Shown piece after piece: positions 51,877 through 61,547 of a DNA stretch of 64,000 bases (the first letter of the stretch is position 1; each line of letters opens with the position of its first letter). Source of the stretch: Pedobacter cryotolerans (GTDB lineage Bacteria; Bacteroidota; Bacteroidia; Sphingobacteriales; Sphingobacteriaceae); the NCBI RefSeq assembly GCF_005116475.1, contig NZ_SWBO01000001.1, positions 1 to 64,000 of the forward strand, in the 5' to 3' direction. The position numbers and the translations under genes are program-made. The notes under the pieces are model-generated. The model worked only from the letters and a program-made list of their open reading frames with translations, searched no databases and had not been told where the DNA came from.

Positions 51877-53130
51877 TCATATCCTTCTTTTGAGCCTAAG
51901 TAATTTAACCGTAAACCCATCCTTTCTGTACAACTCTAAAATAACCGTCTGTCCTTCAGAATTTCTAAATAAATTGTTAATTTCTTCTAAAGTATAGGTG
52001 TCAGCTTTTTTAAAGTTGATGCTGATAATTTCATCATTTATTTTTACTCCTGCTAGTTCTGCAGGCGATTGTGGTTCTATTCTACTAACGATTAATCTTT
52101 GAGTTAAATCTGACGTTACGAAAAGCTCAATTCCGGTCATGTCATGCTCAAACTTACTATCAAACAATGAATTTTTTTTAAAATATATTGCATTATTACC
52201 ATAATCGTAGGTTATATTAAATCTTTTCAATATCCCAGAGCCTATGTTTCCATTTCTATCTTTCTGATTGGTTTTTGCAGCTACATCATTAAAATCTGGA
52301 AAATTGGTGACCACATTTTTCATTTCATAATTGCCGAGTTTTAAGCTTAAGATTCTGCCAATGTATCCACTAATTTCTCCGGCAAGGCCGATGCCCAAAT
52401 TGCCTACTATACTTGTTTTAGGGATTGGAAAAGGAGCGGCGTTTAATGTTTCTAATGATAAAGAATGACCAGCTCCGCAGTCTACAATAAGTTTTACTGG
52501 TATTTCTCCTAACTGCTCTGATTTTAAAATAGTATTTATATAGGGCTTATTGCCTAAAATTTCAATATCAACCTTGGTGCCCTTTATTTTTTGATTAAAA
52601 TTTGGAAGCGAGAAACTTATTCGATTAGTTTCATAATTTACCTTTACTACAAAACTATTAAAGAAATGAAACCCAATTAATCCAGATATTTTCATCCCTA
52701 AATAACCATCTAGGTTGAAAATGTCATTTTTTAAAATTACAGTGGGCACAAAAGCCATGGAGGCTCGATTGATCTTCACAAAACTATCTGAAGTAAAAAG
52801 GGCGTCAATTTCGGCGTTAGAACCAAGGCCATTTATTTTTATTTGTCTAGTATTTTGGAAATTAAGCTCGTCAACCAATAAACTGTCAGTAATAATTAAG
52901 GGGTCTACGCCAGTATCAAGCAAAAAGTTGTAAGGACCTTTGTTATTGATAAATACTGGAATAACTATTAAATTTTTAACCTTAGTAAAAGAGATGGCAT
53001 CTCTTTTTATTTTGTGTTCAAAAAAGAAAGTTTGCGCATGTAAATAATTAGTCGAGCCAATTAAATATGTTAATACTGTAACAATTAAAATCAGAAAGCT
53101 AGCTTTTATTTGGTTGTTACAACTTTTCAT
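51877..53130 (-). CDS. Exported aspartyl protease (retropepsin-like) with PDZ domain
   Basis: 417 residues. A signal or anchor segment (about 11-33, FLILIVTVLTYLIGSTNYLHA) leads into two pepsin-like halves: FLLDTGVDPLI with Asp72 and LIVDCGAGHSLSLE with Asp217 (DCG replaces the usual DTG). A C-terminal PDZ domain (about 335-417: LIVSRIEPQSPAELAGVKIN, FRNSEGQTVILELYRKDG) probably binds substrate C-termini. Periplasmic proteolysis is likely; the target is unknown. Divergent from dacB with a 51-bp gap. Confidence 0.88.
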   Translation of the reverse strand: MKSCNNQIKASFLILIVTVLTYLIGSTNYLHAQTFFFEHKIKRDAISFTKVKNLIVIPVFINNKGPYNFLLDTGVDPLIITDSLLVDELNFQNTRQIKINGLGSNAEIDALFTSDSFVKINRASMAFVPTVILKNDIFNLDGYLGMKISGLIGFHFFNSFVVKVNYETNRISFSLPNFNQKIKGTKVDIEILGNKPYINTILKSEQLGEIPVKLIVDCGAGHSLSLETLNAAPFPIPKTSIVGNLGIGLAGEISGYIGRILSLKLGNYEMKNVVTNFPDFNDVAAKTNQKDRNGNIGSGILKRFNITYDYGNNAIYFKKNSLFDSKFEHDMTGIELFVTSDLTQRLIVSRIEPQSPAELAGVKINDEIISINFKKADTYTLEEINNLFRNSEGQTVILELYRKDGFTVKLLRLKRRI

Positions 53131-53181
53131 GAAACTAAATTAATAAATTAGGGCTCATATTTTGTAGATTAAAACTCATAA

Positions 53182-54516
53182 ATGAAAAATTGCCTATTTT
53201 CGAACAGATCTCAAATTAACTATTTGCTTTTAGGGTTAGTGATTTTATTTAGCTCATGTAGCACTAACCAGCAAATAGCCAAAAAAGTAAAAAAAGAATT
53301 TAAGCAATCGACCTTAATAGCGCAATACCAAGTTGGATTTGCACTATATGATAGGACAAAGAAAGAGATGATTTTTCAGAAAGATGCTGAAAAATATTTT
53401 TCGCCCGCTTCTAATACCAAGTTGTTTACTTTTTATGCCGGGTTGAAAATGATACCTGATTCCATTCCTTCATTAAGATATGTTGAAAGAGGCGATTCAT
53501 TAATTTTTTGGGGAACAGGAGACCCATCATTTTTACATACACAGCTTAAGGGAACAAAAGCCTTCGATTTCTTAAAATCATCTTCAAAAAAATTGTTTTT
53601 TGCACCAGGTAGGTATACAGGAGATTTTTATGGTAATGGTTGGCAATGGGATGATTATAATGCTTATTATCAACCAGAAATTAATGAACTACCCTTATTT
53701 GACAACGTAGTTTTAATCTCAGCAAAAACTGCAGGTAACATGAATATTTTACCGCAAACATTCGCCTCATGTTTTGTTAAGGATACCTTGTCTAAAGCAA
53801 AAAACTTTACTGTAATAAGAGATTTTAACACGAACAATTTCCGTTTCAATACGGCTGTTATCGCAGCTAAATACGAACAACAAGTGCCTTATAAAGTAAG
53901 TTTGCCAACAACAATTAATTTATTGGTAGATACTTTAAACAAGTTTGTTGATGTTGTAGACATGAAAATGCCTTTAAACGCCAAAACCATTTACAACTTA
54001 AAAAGCGATACGGTTTTTAAACAAATGATGTTGCCAAGCGATAATTTTGTAGCCGAGCATCTTTTGCTTGTTTATGCAAATAATTTAGGGGTAGAATTAA
54101 ATACAACAAAAGTAATTAACCACATTAATACTACTTATTTATCGGCTTTGCCGGATAAACCTAAATGGGTTGATGGATCTGGTTTGTCTAGAGGGAACTT
54201 ATTTACACCAAGAGATATAATTAAGCTTTTGGAGTTGATTTATGATGAGGTTAGTGATGAAAATAGACTTTTTGAAATGATGCCAGCAGGAGGAAAAACG
54301 GGCACGCTAAGAAATGCCTATCCTAAAACTGATGCACCCTTTATTTATGGAAAAACGGGTACTTTAAGTGGTGTACATAATCAAAGTGGCTATATTAAAA
54401 CCAAAAAAGGTAAAACATTGCTATTTTCTTTTATGAATAACAATTACGTTAATCCAACTGCTGATGTAAGGAAAGAAATGGTTCGAATCATGACCTTTAT
54501 ACACGATAATTTTTAA
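53182..54516 (+). CDS. dacB: D-alanyl-D-alanine carboxypeptidase (S13, PBP4 type)
   Basis: 444 residues. Lipoprotein-like signal (LVILFSSC, Cys26). Active-site motifs of a penicillin-binding protein: SxxK at Ser77-Lys80 (ASNTK), SGLSRGN in the SxN position, and KTGTL near residue 370, with a second KTGTL near 393. Trims peptidoglycan stem peptides. Full length for bacterial DacB-like proteins. Shares a short divergent upstream region with the aspartyl protease. Confidence 0.92.
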   Translation: MKNCLFSNRSQINYLLLGLVILFSSCSTNQQIAKKVKKEFKQSTLIAQYQVGFALYDRTKKEMIFQKDAEKYFSPASNTKLFTFYAGLKMIPDSIPSLRYVERGDSLIFWGTGDPSFLHTQLKGTKAFDFLKSSSKKLFFAPGRYTGDFYGNGWQWDDYNAYYQPEINELPLFDNVVLISAKTAGNMNILPQTFASCFVKDTLSKAKNFTVIRDFNTNNFRFNTAVIAAKYEQQVPYKVSLPTTINLLVDTLNKFVDVVDMKMPLNAKTIYNLKSDTVFKQMMLPSDNFVAEHLLLVYANNLGVELNTTKVINHINTTYLSALPDKPKWVDGSGLSRGNLFTPRDIIKLLELIYDEVSDENRLFEMMPAGGKTGTLRNAYPKTDAPFIYGKTGTLSGVHNQSGYIKTKKGKTLLFSFMNNNYVNPTADVRKEMVRIMTFIHDNF

Positions 54517-54737
54517 TCATCATTTACATCTCTTTTTACTAGCCATGTAGTAATCCAATTGGCAAATTAACAGCAGTATTACCAAAAAAGAAATCATAAA
54601 ATATAAGTATGGCTTAATTTGCGGGTTATTGCGGGATTTAAACAAATAGCCGAAAAAAGATGCAGCTTTTTATGATTATTTTGTGCAATTTAGATAGTAC
54701 AAATTTTTGATCCAAAAAATTGCAGGTTTTAAACATT

Positions 54738-55526
54738 ATGAAATTATCCTTAGTTACTTTACTTCTATTGCTTAGTGGTTCTCTTTTTGCGCAAGATAAC
54801 CTGATTTACAAAAGTAAAAACTTACCAAAACCAGATACTACTTGGGTTTTTAAACCAAAAAATTACAACGAAGTTCAAAAGTTGCCCGTTATTTTCTTGT
54901 TGCATGGTTATAGCGGTAATTATAAGCAATGGAACAATATAATGGACGCACAGAAATATGCAGACGAATATGGTTTTATCATTGTATGTCCGGATGGATT
55001 ATTTGACAGCTGGTATATTAATAGCCCTGCTAAAAAAGAGTGGCAATTTGAAAACTTTTTCTTTGATGAACTTTATCCAGACATTAAATCAAAGTATAAG
55101 GTTGATGATAGATACATTTTTATTTCGGGCCTAAGCATGGGTGGCCATGGTGCGCTTCACTTGTTTATTAAAAAACCAGCATTATTTACAAGTGCAGGCA
55201 GCACAAGTGGAGGCGTAATGTTGAGAGATTTTTCTGCCAAATATGGTTTGAGCGCTTTGCTAGGAAATCCAAAGGAAGATGATAAGATATGGGATGAGTA
55301 TTCTGTTGTGCCTAACATTTATAAGTTGCAAAACACCAACAAACCCTTCATTTTCGATTGTGGTTCTGAAGATTTCTTTTACGCTTACAATAATGATTTG
55401 AAGAAAAAGGCAGACGAATTAAAATTGAAAGCAACTTATATTTCTCAACCAGGAGCTCACAATAGGGCTTATTGGACTAAATCTATCAAACAACAATTCG
55501 CCTATTTTAAAAGTCAAATTAATTAA
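54738..55526 (+). CDS. Exported esterase (alpha/beta hydrolase)
   Basis: 262 residues from ATG 54738; a TTG at 54720 would add six residues before the signal peptide and is less likely. Signal peptide LLLLLSGSLFAQ. Esterase-D-like fold: VIFLLHGYSGNYKQW (oxyanion loop), IIVCPDGLFDSWY, the nucleophile elbow ISGLSMGGHGALH, DCGSEDFFYAYN and PGAHNRAYW near the end. Likely a carbohydrate or feruloyl-type esterase. The chitinase gene starts 4 bp downstream, so they are probably co-transcribed. Confidence 0.9.
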   Translation: MKLSLVTLLLLLSGSLFAQDNLIYKSKNLPKPDTTWVFKPKNYNEVQKLPVIFLLHGYSGNYKQWNNIMDAQKYADEYGFIIVCPDGLFDSWYINSPAKKEWQFENFFFDELYPDIKSKYKVDDRYIFISGLSMGGHGALHLFIKKPALFTSAGSTSGGVMLRDFSAKYGLSALLGNPKEDDKIWDEYSVVPNIYKLQNTNKPFIFDCGSEDFFYAYNNDLKKKADELKLKATYISQPGAHNRAYWTKSIKQQFAYFKSQIN

Positions 55527-55530
55527 ACCT

Positions 55531-56598
55531 ATGAAATTGAGAAATTTACTTTATTTAAGCATACTAGTACTAAGTTTCAGTGCTTGTAAAAAAAGCACGG
55601 TTGTTCCAGTAGAACCACCAGTAACACCTCCTCCAGTTCCTCCGCCTGTTTCAACAACGCCATACACGCCCGACAATAGCTTTAAAATTATAGCTTATAT
55701 GCCAAGTTACCGAGATCCTGCTACTGTTGCTGATGCTAAATATAAAATGATAACGCATTTATTTTATGCTTTTTTAAATCCAAGTGCAAGTGCAGATGGC
55801 TCGCTGCAACCGCTACTAAGCCAATCGAGGTTTTTAGCAGTGCAACAAAAAGCAAAAGCTAATAATGTAAAATTCGGTATTTCGGTTGGCATTACTTCTG
55901 GTACAACCGAAGCTACTTTTGCCGCCATTGCGGCTTCGCCAACAGCAAGAGCTAATTTTGTAAAAAACATAGTTGATTTTGCAAAAAACAACAATTTAGA
56001 TGGAGTTGATATGGATTGGGAATATCCAAGAACTGTGTCTGGAAGTCCAAATACAGATTTTACCGCTTTGATGAGAGAGCTATCAACAGAACTACACAAA
56101 TTAAATAAATTTTTAAGTGCAGCGATTACACCTGCAGTTTATACATCAACAAATAGAGATGCCATACAGGCAGACGTTTATCAATACGTAGATTTCTTTA
56201 ACATTATGCAATATGATGGAGCGGGTTACGATACTGCAGAACCATTAAACCATGCATCTATGAAAATGACAGATGCCAGCTTAAATATGTGGTTAACCAC
56301 TAAAGGCATGCCTAAAGAAAAAGCTATCTTAGGAATGCCATTGTATGGAAAAGATGCTGCTGGTGCCTCCATCGGCTACAGAGACATTGAAGCTTCTGGA
56401 GCTGATATCACTTTAAATGTGGCAACTGTTAGTGGAAAAACTTATGGTTATAATGGTACCACATTAATTAAAGCTAAAGCACAAAAAGCTAAAGATAGAT
56501 GTAATGGAATTATGTTTTGGGAATTTTCTCATGATAGCAATTCTGCTAATTCATTGATTAAAGCTGCAAATGATCAATTGGGAAGATCCTATAATTAA
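55531..56598 (+). CDS. GH18 chitinase-like lipoprotein
   Basis: 355 residues. Lipobox LSFSAC (Cys19), a Pro/Val-rich linker, then a GH18 barrel: IIAYMPSYRDPATV, ITHLFYAFLNPS, and the catalytic DGVDMDWEYPR with Asp157, Asp160, Asp162 and Glu164, followed by FFNIMQYDGAG and GIMFWEFSHDS. Hydrolyses chitin or related GlcNAc polymers at the cell surface. Its stop shares a base with the next start (TAATG), giving translational coupling. Confidence 0.93.
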   Translation: MKLRNLLYLSILVLSFSACKKSTVVPVEPPVTPPPVPPPVSTTPYTPDNSFKIIAYMPSYRDPATVADAKYKMITHLFYAFLNPSASADGSLQPLLSQSRFLAVQQKAKANNVKFGISVGITSGTTEATFAAIAASPTARANFVKNIVDFAKNNNLDGVDMDWEYPRTVSGSPNTDFTALMRELSTELHKLNKFLSAAITPAVYTSTNRDAIQADVYQYVDFFNIMQYDGAGYDTAEPLNHASMKMTDASLNMWLTTKGMPKEKAILGMPLYGKDAAGASIGYRDIEASGADITLNVATVSGKTYGYNGTTLIKAKAQKAKDRCNGIMFWEFSHDSNSANSLIKAANDQLGRSYN

Positions 56599-57635
56599 TG
56601 CAAGAAAAATATAAACATCTTAAATCGCCATTGGCAAACAAAATAATAGCCATAGGCGATGAATACCTTTATTTTGGTGGTACGGCGTATTTGGGTATTC
56701 CACAAAACGAGGCTTTTTTAAAATTTTACCTAAAAGGACTATCGCTTTTTGGATTAAACAATGGCACAAGTCGCTCAAATAATGTACAACTAGGTATTTA
56801 CAACGAGGTTGAGCAATATGCAGCACACAAATTTGGTGCTGCTGCGGCATTAATTACCTCTAGCGGTTATTTAGCCGCTCAATTAACTGTTAAAAATCTA
56901 GCTAATTTTGGCGAAGTGAGGTACGCTCCAGCAACACACCCTGCTTTATGGCATCAAAATATCCCCAAAGTATTGGGTTCTTTTACTATTTGGGCAAAAA
57001 ACATAGTTGATGAAATAAATAATAGCGAAAAAGAAAATTGGGTAATCATTAGCAATTCGATGAATAACCTTTTCCCAGAAATTTACGACTTCACTTTCAT
57101 CAAGCTATTGAATAAAAAAGTACTGCTAATCATTGATGATTCACATGGAATAGGCATCAATAATGAAGGATTGGGTGTATTTAAAACAATTCCACCTTGT
57201 GCAAACGTAGAGGTTTTAGTAATCGCATCTATGGCAAAAGCGCTCGGGGTTGATGCCGGCATTATTTTAGGTACAACTAAGCGAATTCATCAACTTAAGC
57301 TTAGCCATGAATTTCTCGGTGCCTCTCCGCCTGCTGCAGCTGGTCTTTTTGCCTTTATGCAGGCAGAAAAAATATATCAAAACGAATTAGAAAAGCTAAA
57401 TCAAGGTATGGAAATCGTTAATCAAGCTTTGCTTAAAAATGATGATTGGCACTTTATTGATAATTTCCCGGTTTATTTATCTAAAAATGCTGAACTTAGC
57501 CACCAGTTAGCCGCAAAAAACGTCTTGGTTTCATCGTTTGCTTACCCAGACAAAGATGGACCCAAAATTAACAGGATAGTTTTAAGTAGTTGGCATAATA
57601 AAACAGATATCGCATATTTAATAAAAGCTTTGTAA
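56598..57635 (+). CDS. PLP-dependent alpha-oxoamine synthase-like enzyme (AONS family)
   Basis: 345 residues, a little shorter than 8-amino-7-oxononanoate synthases (about 380-400). Fold type I signatures: FGGTAYLGIP, LNNGTSRSNNVQLG, the PLP-stacking TSSGYLAAQLT, IIDDSHGIGINNEGLG (PLP Asp) and ASMAKALGVDAG with the Schiff-base Lys. Biotin genes are absent nearby, so I do not call it bioF. Instead it is coupled to a chitinase before it and a histidine phosphatase after it (both overlaps TAATG). The true substrate is unknown. Confidence 0.82.
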   Translation: MQEKYKHLKSPLANKIIAIGDEYLYFGGTAYLGIPQNEAFLKFYLKGLSLFGLNNGTSRSNNVQLGIYNEVEQYAAHKFGAAAALITSSGYLAAQLTVKNLANFGEVRYAPATHPALWHQNIPKVLGSFTIWAKNIVDEINNSEKENWVIISNSMNNLFPEIYDFTFIKLLNKKVLLIIDDSHGIGINNEGLGVFKTIPPCANVEVLVIASMAKALGVDAGIILGTTKRIHQLKLSHEFLGASPPAAAGLFAFMQAEKIYQNELEKLNQGMEIVNQALLKNDDWHFIDNFPVYLSKNAELSHQLAAKNVLVSSFAYPDKDGPKINRIVLSSWHNKTDIAYLIKAL

Positions 57636-58189
57636 TGAAAAATATAATCCTTGTAATTTTAATCGTTTTATTCGGTCAACAGGTGGTTAACGCACAAAAA
57701 ACTATGAAAGTTTTTGTAGTTAGACATGCCGAAAAAGTAACCGATGATCCAAAAGATAAAGACCCATTATTGTCTGAAATTGGCGCATTAAGAGCGGTAG
57801 ATTTAATGAAATTATTACGAGGAGAAAAAATTGATTCGATTTTTACAACTGATTACAAACGAACAAAATTAACTGCTTTCCCTTTGGCTGATAAAATTGG
57901 GATTTCAATGAAAACTTATAATCCTGCAGAGCAGAAAGTATTGGCAAAACAATTAATAACCAATGCTAAAGGAAAAAAAATATTAATTGTTGGCCATTCT
58001 AATACGATTTTAGATGTAGTTGAGGCATTTGGTGCAGAAAAGCCAGTAAAAGAACTTACTGACGATGATTATGATTACATCTTTGAAATCACGATAAAGG
58101 GAGATAAAGCTGAGGTTAAAGCCAATCGTTATGGCGAAGTTCATAGAGCCGAAGGCGATGATAAAAAACAAATGAAAACGGGTAGTTAA
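57635..58189 (+). CDS. Exported histidine phosphatase (SixA-like)
   Basis: 184 residues with a signal peptide (VLFGQQVVNAQ). Phosphoglycerate-mutase fold: VVRHAEKV with the nucleophile His31, TDYKRTKLTAFPLA, and IVGHSNTILDVV with the second His. Periplasmic phosphatase by location; the substrate is unknown. Its start overlaps the stop of the AONS-like gene by one base. Confidence 0.88.
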   Translation: MKNIILVILIVLFGQQVVNAQKTMKVFVVRHAEKVTDDPKDKDPLLSEIGALRAVDLMKLLRGEKIDSIFTTDYKRTKLTAFPLADKIGISMKTYNPAEQKVLAKQLITNAKGKKILIVGHSNTILDVVEAFGAEKPVKELTDDDYDYIFEITIKGDKAEVKANRYGEVHRAEGDDKKQMKTGS

Positions 58190-58209
58190 ATGATAAAACA
58201 GGCTTAAAA

Positions 58210-59382
58210 GTGCAATCTTCCCCCAGTATTTACACGCTACAATTTGGATTAGTCTGCTTAAGTTCTTTTCTGTTTTCGGCGAGTTTTAACATGTTAATTC
58301 CAGAGTTACCCGCTTACTTAACAAGTTTAGGAGGTGCGGAATACAAAGGATTAATCATAGCCCTTTTCACACTTACAGCAGGTATTTCTCGTCCTTTTAG
58401 TGGCAAGTTAACAGATACAATTGGCCGCATACCTGTAATGGCTGTTGGTTCGATGGTTTGTTTTTTATGCGGATTTCTCTATCCCATATTAACTTCTGTA
58501 GCTGGCTTTCTATTTTTAAGATTAATACATGGTTTTTCTACAGGATTTAAGCCCACTGCAACCTCTGCTTACGTAGCCGATTTAGTACCTGCAGATAAAT
58601 GGGGCGAGGCGATGGGTGTTCATGGTGTTTGTTTTAGTACGGGTTTAGCAATCGGCCCCGCTATAGGTAGCGCTATAACCGATCATTTTTCAATCGATAT
58701 CTTATTTTATTGTTCATCGCTTTTTGCACTGCTTTCTATTGTTATTTTGGCAAATATGAAAGAAACACTTCCTGATAAGCAAAAATTTACGCCTGAACAC
58801 CTTAAAATTAAAAAGGATGATATTATAGAATGGCAAGTTTTGCCCGCAGCCCTAATTGTATTGTTTAGTTATATCAGTTATGGTGTAATTTTAACTGTAA
58901 TATCAGATTGGAGCGAGCATTTAGGCACTAGCAATAAAGGCTTGTTTTTTATGGTTTTTACGCTATCATCACTCCTCATCCGCTTTGTAGCAGGAAAAGT
59001 TTCTGATAATTATGGAAGAACTTTAATCATTAAAATATCGCTGGCCATTTTAGTAGTTTCTTTACTTGGTATTGCTCTGGCTACCTCATCATTTTGGTTA
59101 ATGGCCGCATCTGCAGTTTATGGTATAGCAACAGGTATGCTTTCGCCAACAGTTACCGCATGGACGATAGATTTGAGCAAACCCGGCCAACGCGGTAAAG
59201 CTGTAGCTACAATGTATATCTTTTTAGAAGTAGGTATTGGAGCAGGGGCATTATTAGCTGGAGCTTTCTTTATTGAGGATGTTAAAACCATCCCTATGAT
59301 ATTTTATTGCTGTGTGGTTATTACTCTATTTGCGATGGTTTATATGTGGTTAATTTATAAGCCTAAAAAGGGTTTGTTATAG
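58210..59382 (+). CDS. MFS transporter
   Basis: 390 residues, GTG start, 12 hydrophobic segments. Motif A appears as SGKLTDTIGRIPVMAVG between helices 2 and 3 and again as AGKVSDNYGRTLIIK in the second half. Drug-efflux or metabolite transport; the substrate is not evident. Last gene of the coupled esterase-chitinase-AONS-phosphatase run (20 bp after the phosphatase). Its 3' end overlaps the convergent gene by 6 bp. Confidence 0.9.
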   Translation: MQSSPSIYTLQFGLVCLSSFLFSASFNMLIPELPAYLTSLGGAEYKGLIIALFTLTAGISRPFSGKLTDTIGRIPVMAVGSMVCFLCGFLYPILTSVAGFLFLRLIHGFSTGFKPTATSAYVADLVPADKWGEAMGVHGVCFSTGLAIGPAIGSAITDHFSIDILFYCSSLFALLSIVILANMKETLPDKQKFTPEHLKIKKDDIIEWQVLPAALIVLFSYISYGVILTVISDWSEHLGTSNKGLFFMVFTLSSLLIRFVAGKVSDNYGRTLIIKISLAILVVSLLGIALATSSFWLMAASAVYGIATGMLSPTVTAWTIDLSKPGQRGKAVATMYIFLEVGIGAGALLAGAFFIEDVKTIPMIFYCCVVITLFAMVYMWLIYKPKKGLL

Positions 59383-60060
59383 TTTCTCAAACGCAATATC
59401 CATCAAATCGTAATTCTGCCAACCGTTAAAATCGAAGTGCCACCATTCGTTATAAATCACTTTAAAGCCGTTGGCTTGCATGGTAGCGATTAAGAAATCC
59501 CTGTTTTTGATGATTTCTGCGGGTAATTTATTATAATGTGGGGCTGCAGCTTCTTCAAAACTATCATAAGGCGTTGGCATTGGCACATCTTTGCCTGTTT
59601 TAAGGTCGATAATTGTTAAATCTACTGCACATCCACGGTTGTGTTTTGAACCTTTTGCTGGGTTAGCCACAAAATTTTTATCGCTTGCTTTCTCCCAAAA
59701 AGCTAATGTAATATCATACGGACGATAGGCATCAAAAATCTTTAAACCGTATCCCTTTTTTTTAAGGATGGATTGTATTTTTTTCAATTGCTCTACCACT
59801 GGCTTACGAGCAAATGCCTTTGCTTGTGCATACATTACCTGTTGCATAAAGTTGTTTTTTGTCGCATAGCGGATGTCTAATACAACAGATGGAATAGCTT
59901 TTTTAAGATCAATCAATTCATTATTCGGATTTTTCTTAAGATCTGCTTTGTAAGTTTTATAATCGTTTATTATTTTTAATCCATAAGGATTTTGAGCGTT
60001 TTTTTGCGCACAAGAGTTTAAGCAGAGTGATAGTAGAAAAATGACGAATATGTTTTTCAT
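59377..60060 (-). CDS. D-alanyl-D-alanine dipeptidase (VanX-like, M15D)
   Basis: 227 residues. Signal peptide (SLCLNSCAQK, possible lipobox with Cys at 17). VanX motifs: VVLDIRYATKNNFMQQ, FDAYRPYDI, the zinc-binding SKHNRGCAVDLT (SxHxxGxAxD) and EWWHFDF (ExxH). Hydrolyses D-Ala-D-Ala or related peptidoglycan dipeptides. No vanH or vanA nearby, so this is cell-wall recycling and not glycopeptide resistance. Confidence 0.92.
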   Translation of the reverse strand: MKNIFVIFLLSLCLNSCAQKNAQNPYGLKIINDYKTYKADLKKNPNNELIDLKKAIPSVVLDIRYATKNNFMQQVMYAQAKAFARKPVVEQLKKIQSILKKKGYGLKIFDAYRPYDITLAFWEKASDKNFVANPAKGSKHNRGCAVDLTIIDLKTGKDVPMPTPYDSFEEAAAPHYNKLPAEIIKNRDFLIATMQANGFKVIYNEWWHFDFNGWQNYDLMDIAFEKL

Positions 60061-60085
60061 AAATAAAATATAATAAACTCCTAGT

Positions 60086-60163
60086 TTGTCATTCAGAGCG
60101 TAGCGAAGAATCTCCCAATCTATAAATCCTATAGTAAGATCCTTCCTTCGTCAGGATGACAAA
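60086..60163. repeat. Dispersed intergenic palindromic repeat, copy 5
   Basis: TTGTCATTCAGAGCGTAGCG ... CTTCGTCAGGATGACAAAG with GAATCTCCC and AAGATCC inside. Lies between the VanX-like gene start and the alanine dehydrogenase stop. Confidence 0.75.
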
Positions 60164-60211
60164 GAGGGCTAAAAATTAACTCTAAATTGGTATTATCTGT
60201 ACCAATTAAAA

Positions 60212-61438
60212 TTATTGCGTAGAAACCACCAATAATTCTAAATCTTTAAACGGTAAATTGTACATATTAGCCAAATCTTTGTTTGTTAAATGACCCTGAT
60301 AAGAATACAATGCCTCACGAATACCTGGTCTGTTCCAAATCATGTTCATTAGTCCACCTTTATCGCCAATTTCTACTAAAATAGGGGCGAAAATATTGGT
60401 TAGCGCATAAGATGCAGTTCTTGGAACTCTCGAGGCAATATTTGGCACACAATAATGGATCACGTCATGTTTTCTAAAAACAGGGTCTTTATGATTGGTT
60501 ACTTCAGAAGTTTCGAAACAACCGCCTTGGTCTATACTTACGTCAACCACAACAGAATGCGGTTTCATTTTAGCTACCGTTTCTTCCATCACTAAACACG
60601 GACTACGACCATGTTCTGATCTTACTGCACCAATTACAACATCGCAAGTAGTTATGGCTTTATTTAGTACAATTGGTTGCATTACAGAAGTAAAAACTCT
60701 ACTGCCTAAATTATTTTGTAACCTTCTAAGCCTAAAAATAGAACTGTCGAATACTTTTACTTCGGCACCTAAAGAGAGTGCTGTCCTCGCGGCATATTCG
60801 CCTACAGTACCCGCACCTAAAATCACAATTTCTGTGGGCGGCACACCTGTAAAACCCCCAAGCATTAATCCTTTTCCGCCAAATGCGCTACTCAAATATT
60901 CTGCAGCAATAAATATAGAAGCCGAGCCAACAATTTCGCCCATGGCACGAACTACGCTTAATACATTACCTTCATCACGCAGGTTTTCGAAGCATAAGGC
61001 GTTAATTTTTTTATGTAGGATGGCTTTGAGATTGGCTTCTTTTAAAGTGCCGATTTGCAAGGCTGAAATTAGGGTTTGCCCTTTGTGCATCAAACCAATT
61101 TCTTCTAAAGTTGGTGGAGCAATTTTAACAATGATATCTGCAGCATAAACATCTTTTTTGCTAAACGAAATTTGAGCGCCTTGTTCGCTATAATCTTTAT
61201 CGCTAAAATTTGCAGCTACACCCGCACCAGTTTCAATTACAACTTTATGTCCGTTTGCAACTAAAAGCGCAACAGAAAGAGGCGTTAAAGCAATTCTGCA
61301 TTCTTGAAAAGATGTTTCTTTTGGGATGCCGATGTATAGGCTATTGCTTCGAGTATTAGTTTCGAGGGTTTCTTCTTGTGTTTGTAATAAACCTCGATGG
61401 GCAATTGCAGCCATTCCTTCTCTTAATCCTTTCTCCAT
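60212..61438 (-). CDS. ald: Alanine dehydrogenase
   Basis: 408 residues. Reversible NAD-dependent deamination of L-alanine to pyruvate. Seen: IGIPKETSFQECRIALTP (substrate Arg and Lys), VIETGAGVAANFSD, the Rossmann motif VILGAGTVGEYAARTA (about 205), VVDVSIDQGGCFETS and YCVPNIASRVPRTASYALTN. The N-terminal 30 residues (MEKGLREGMAAIAHRGLLQT) extend beyond the usual start but are typical of Bacteroidota versions. Monocistronic. Confidence 0.93.
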   Translation of the reverse strand: MEKGLREGMAAIAHRGLLQTQEETLETNTRSNSLYIGIPKETSFQECRIALTPLSVALLVANGHKVVIETGAGVAANFSDKDYSEQGAQISFSKKDVYAADIIVKIAPPTLEEIGLMHKGQTLISALQIGTLKEANLKAILHKKINALCFENLRDEGNVLSVVRAMGEIVGSASIFIAAEYLSSAFGGKGLMLGGFTGVPPTEIVILGAGTVGEYAARTALSLGAEVKVFDSSIFRLRRLQNNLGSRVFTSVMQPIVLNKAITTCDVVIGAVRSEHGRSPCLVMEETVAKMKPHSVVVDVSIDQGGCFETSEVTNHKDPVFRKHDVIHYCVPNIASRVPRTASYALTNIFAPILVEIGDKGGLMNMIWNRPGIREALYSYQGHLTNKDLANMYNLPFKDLELLVVSTQ

Positions 61439-61547
61439 TTGATAATGTGGTAGTTTTAGATGTTTGAAGATACGGAATTTTTTTAAGAATTAAAGATGGT
61501 TGATAGATGATGGTTCAGAGTTGATCGCTAAGCGACTAAGCTATGGT

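Noticed and set aside
56598..57635. bioF
   Set aside because: AONS fold only; the biotin operon is absent and the gene is coupled to a chitinase and a phosphatase.
59377..60060. Vancomycin-resistance gene
   Set aside because: VanX-like dipeptidases are common in cell-wall recycling; no vanH, vanA, vanR or vanS nearby.
60495..61148. 217-residue frame antisense to alanine dehydrogenase
   Set aside because: Shadow frame over a fully supported enzyme; no protein-like domains.
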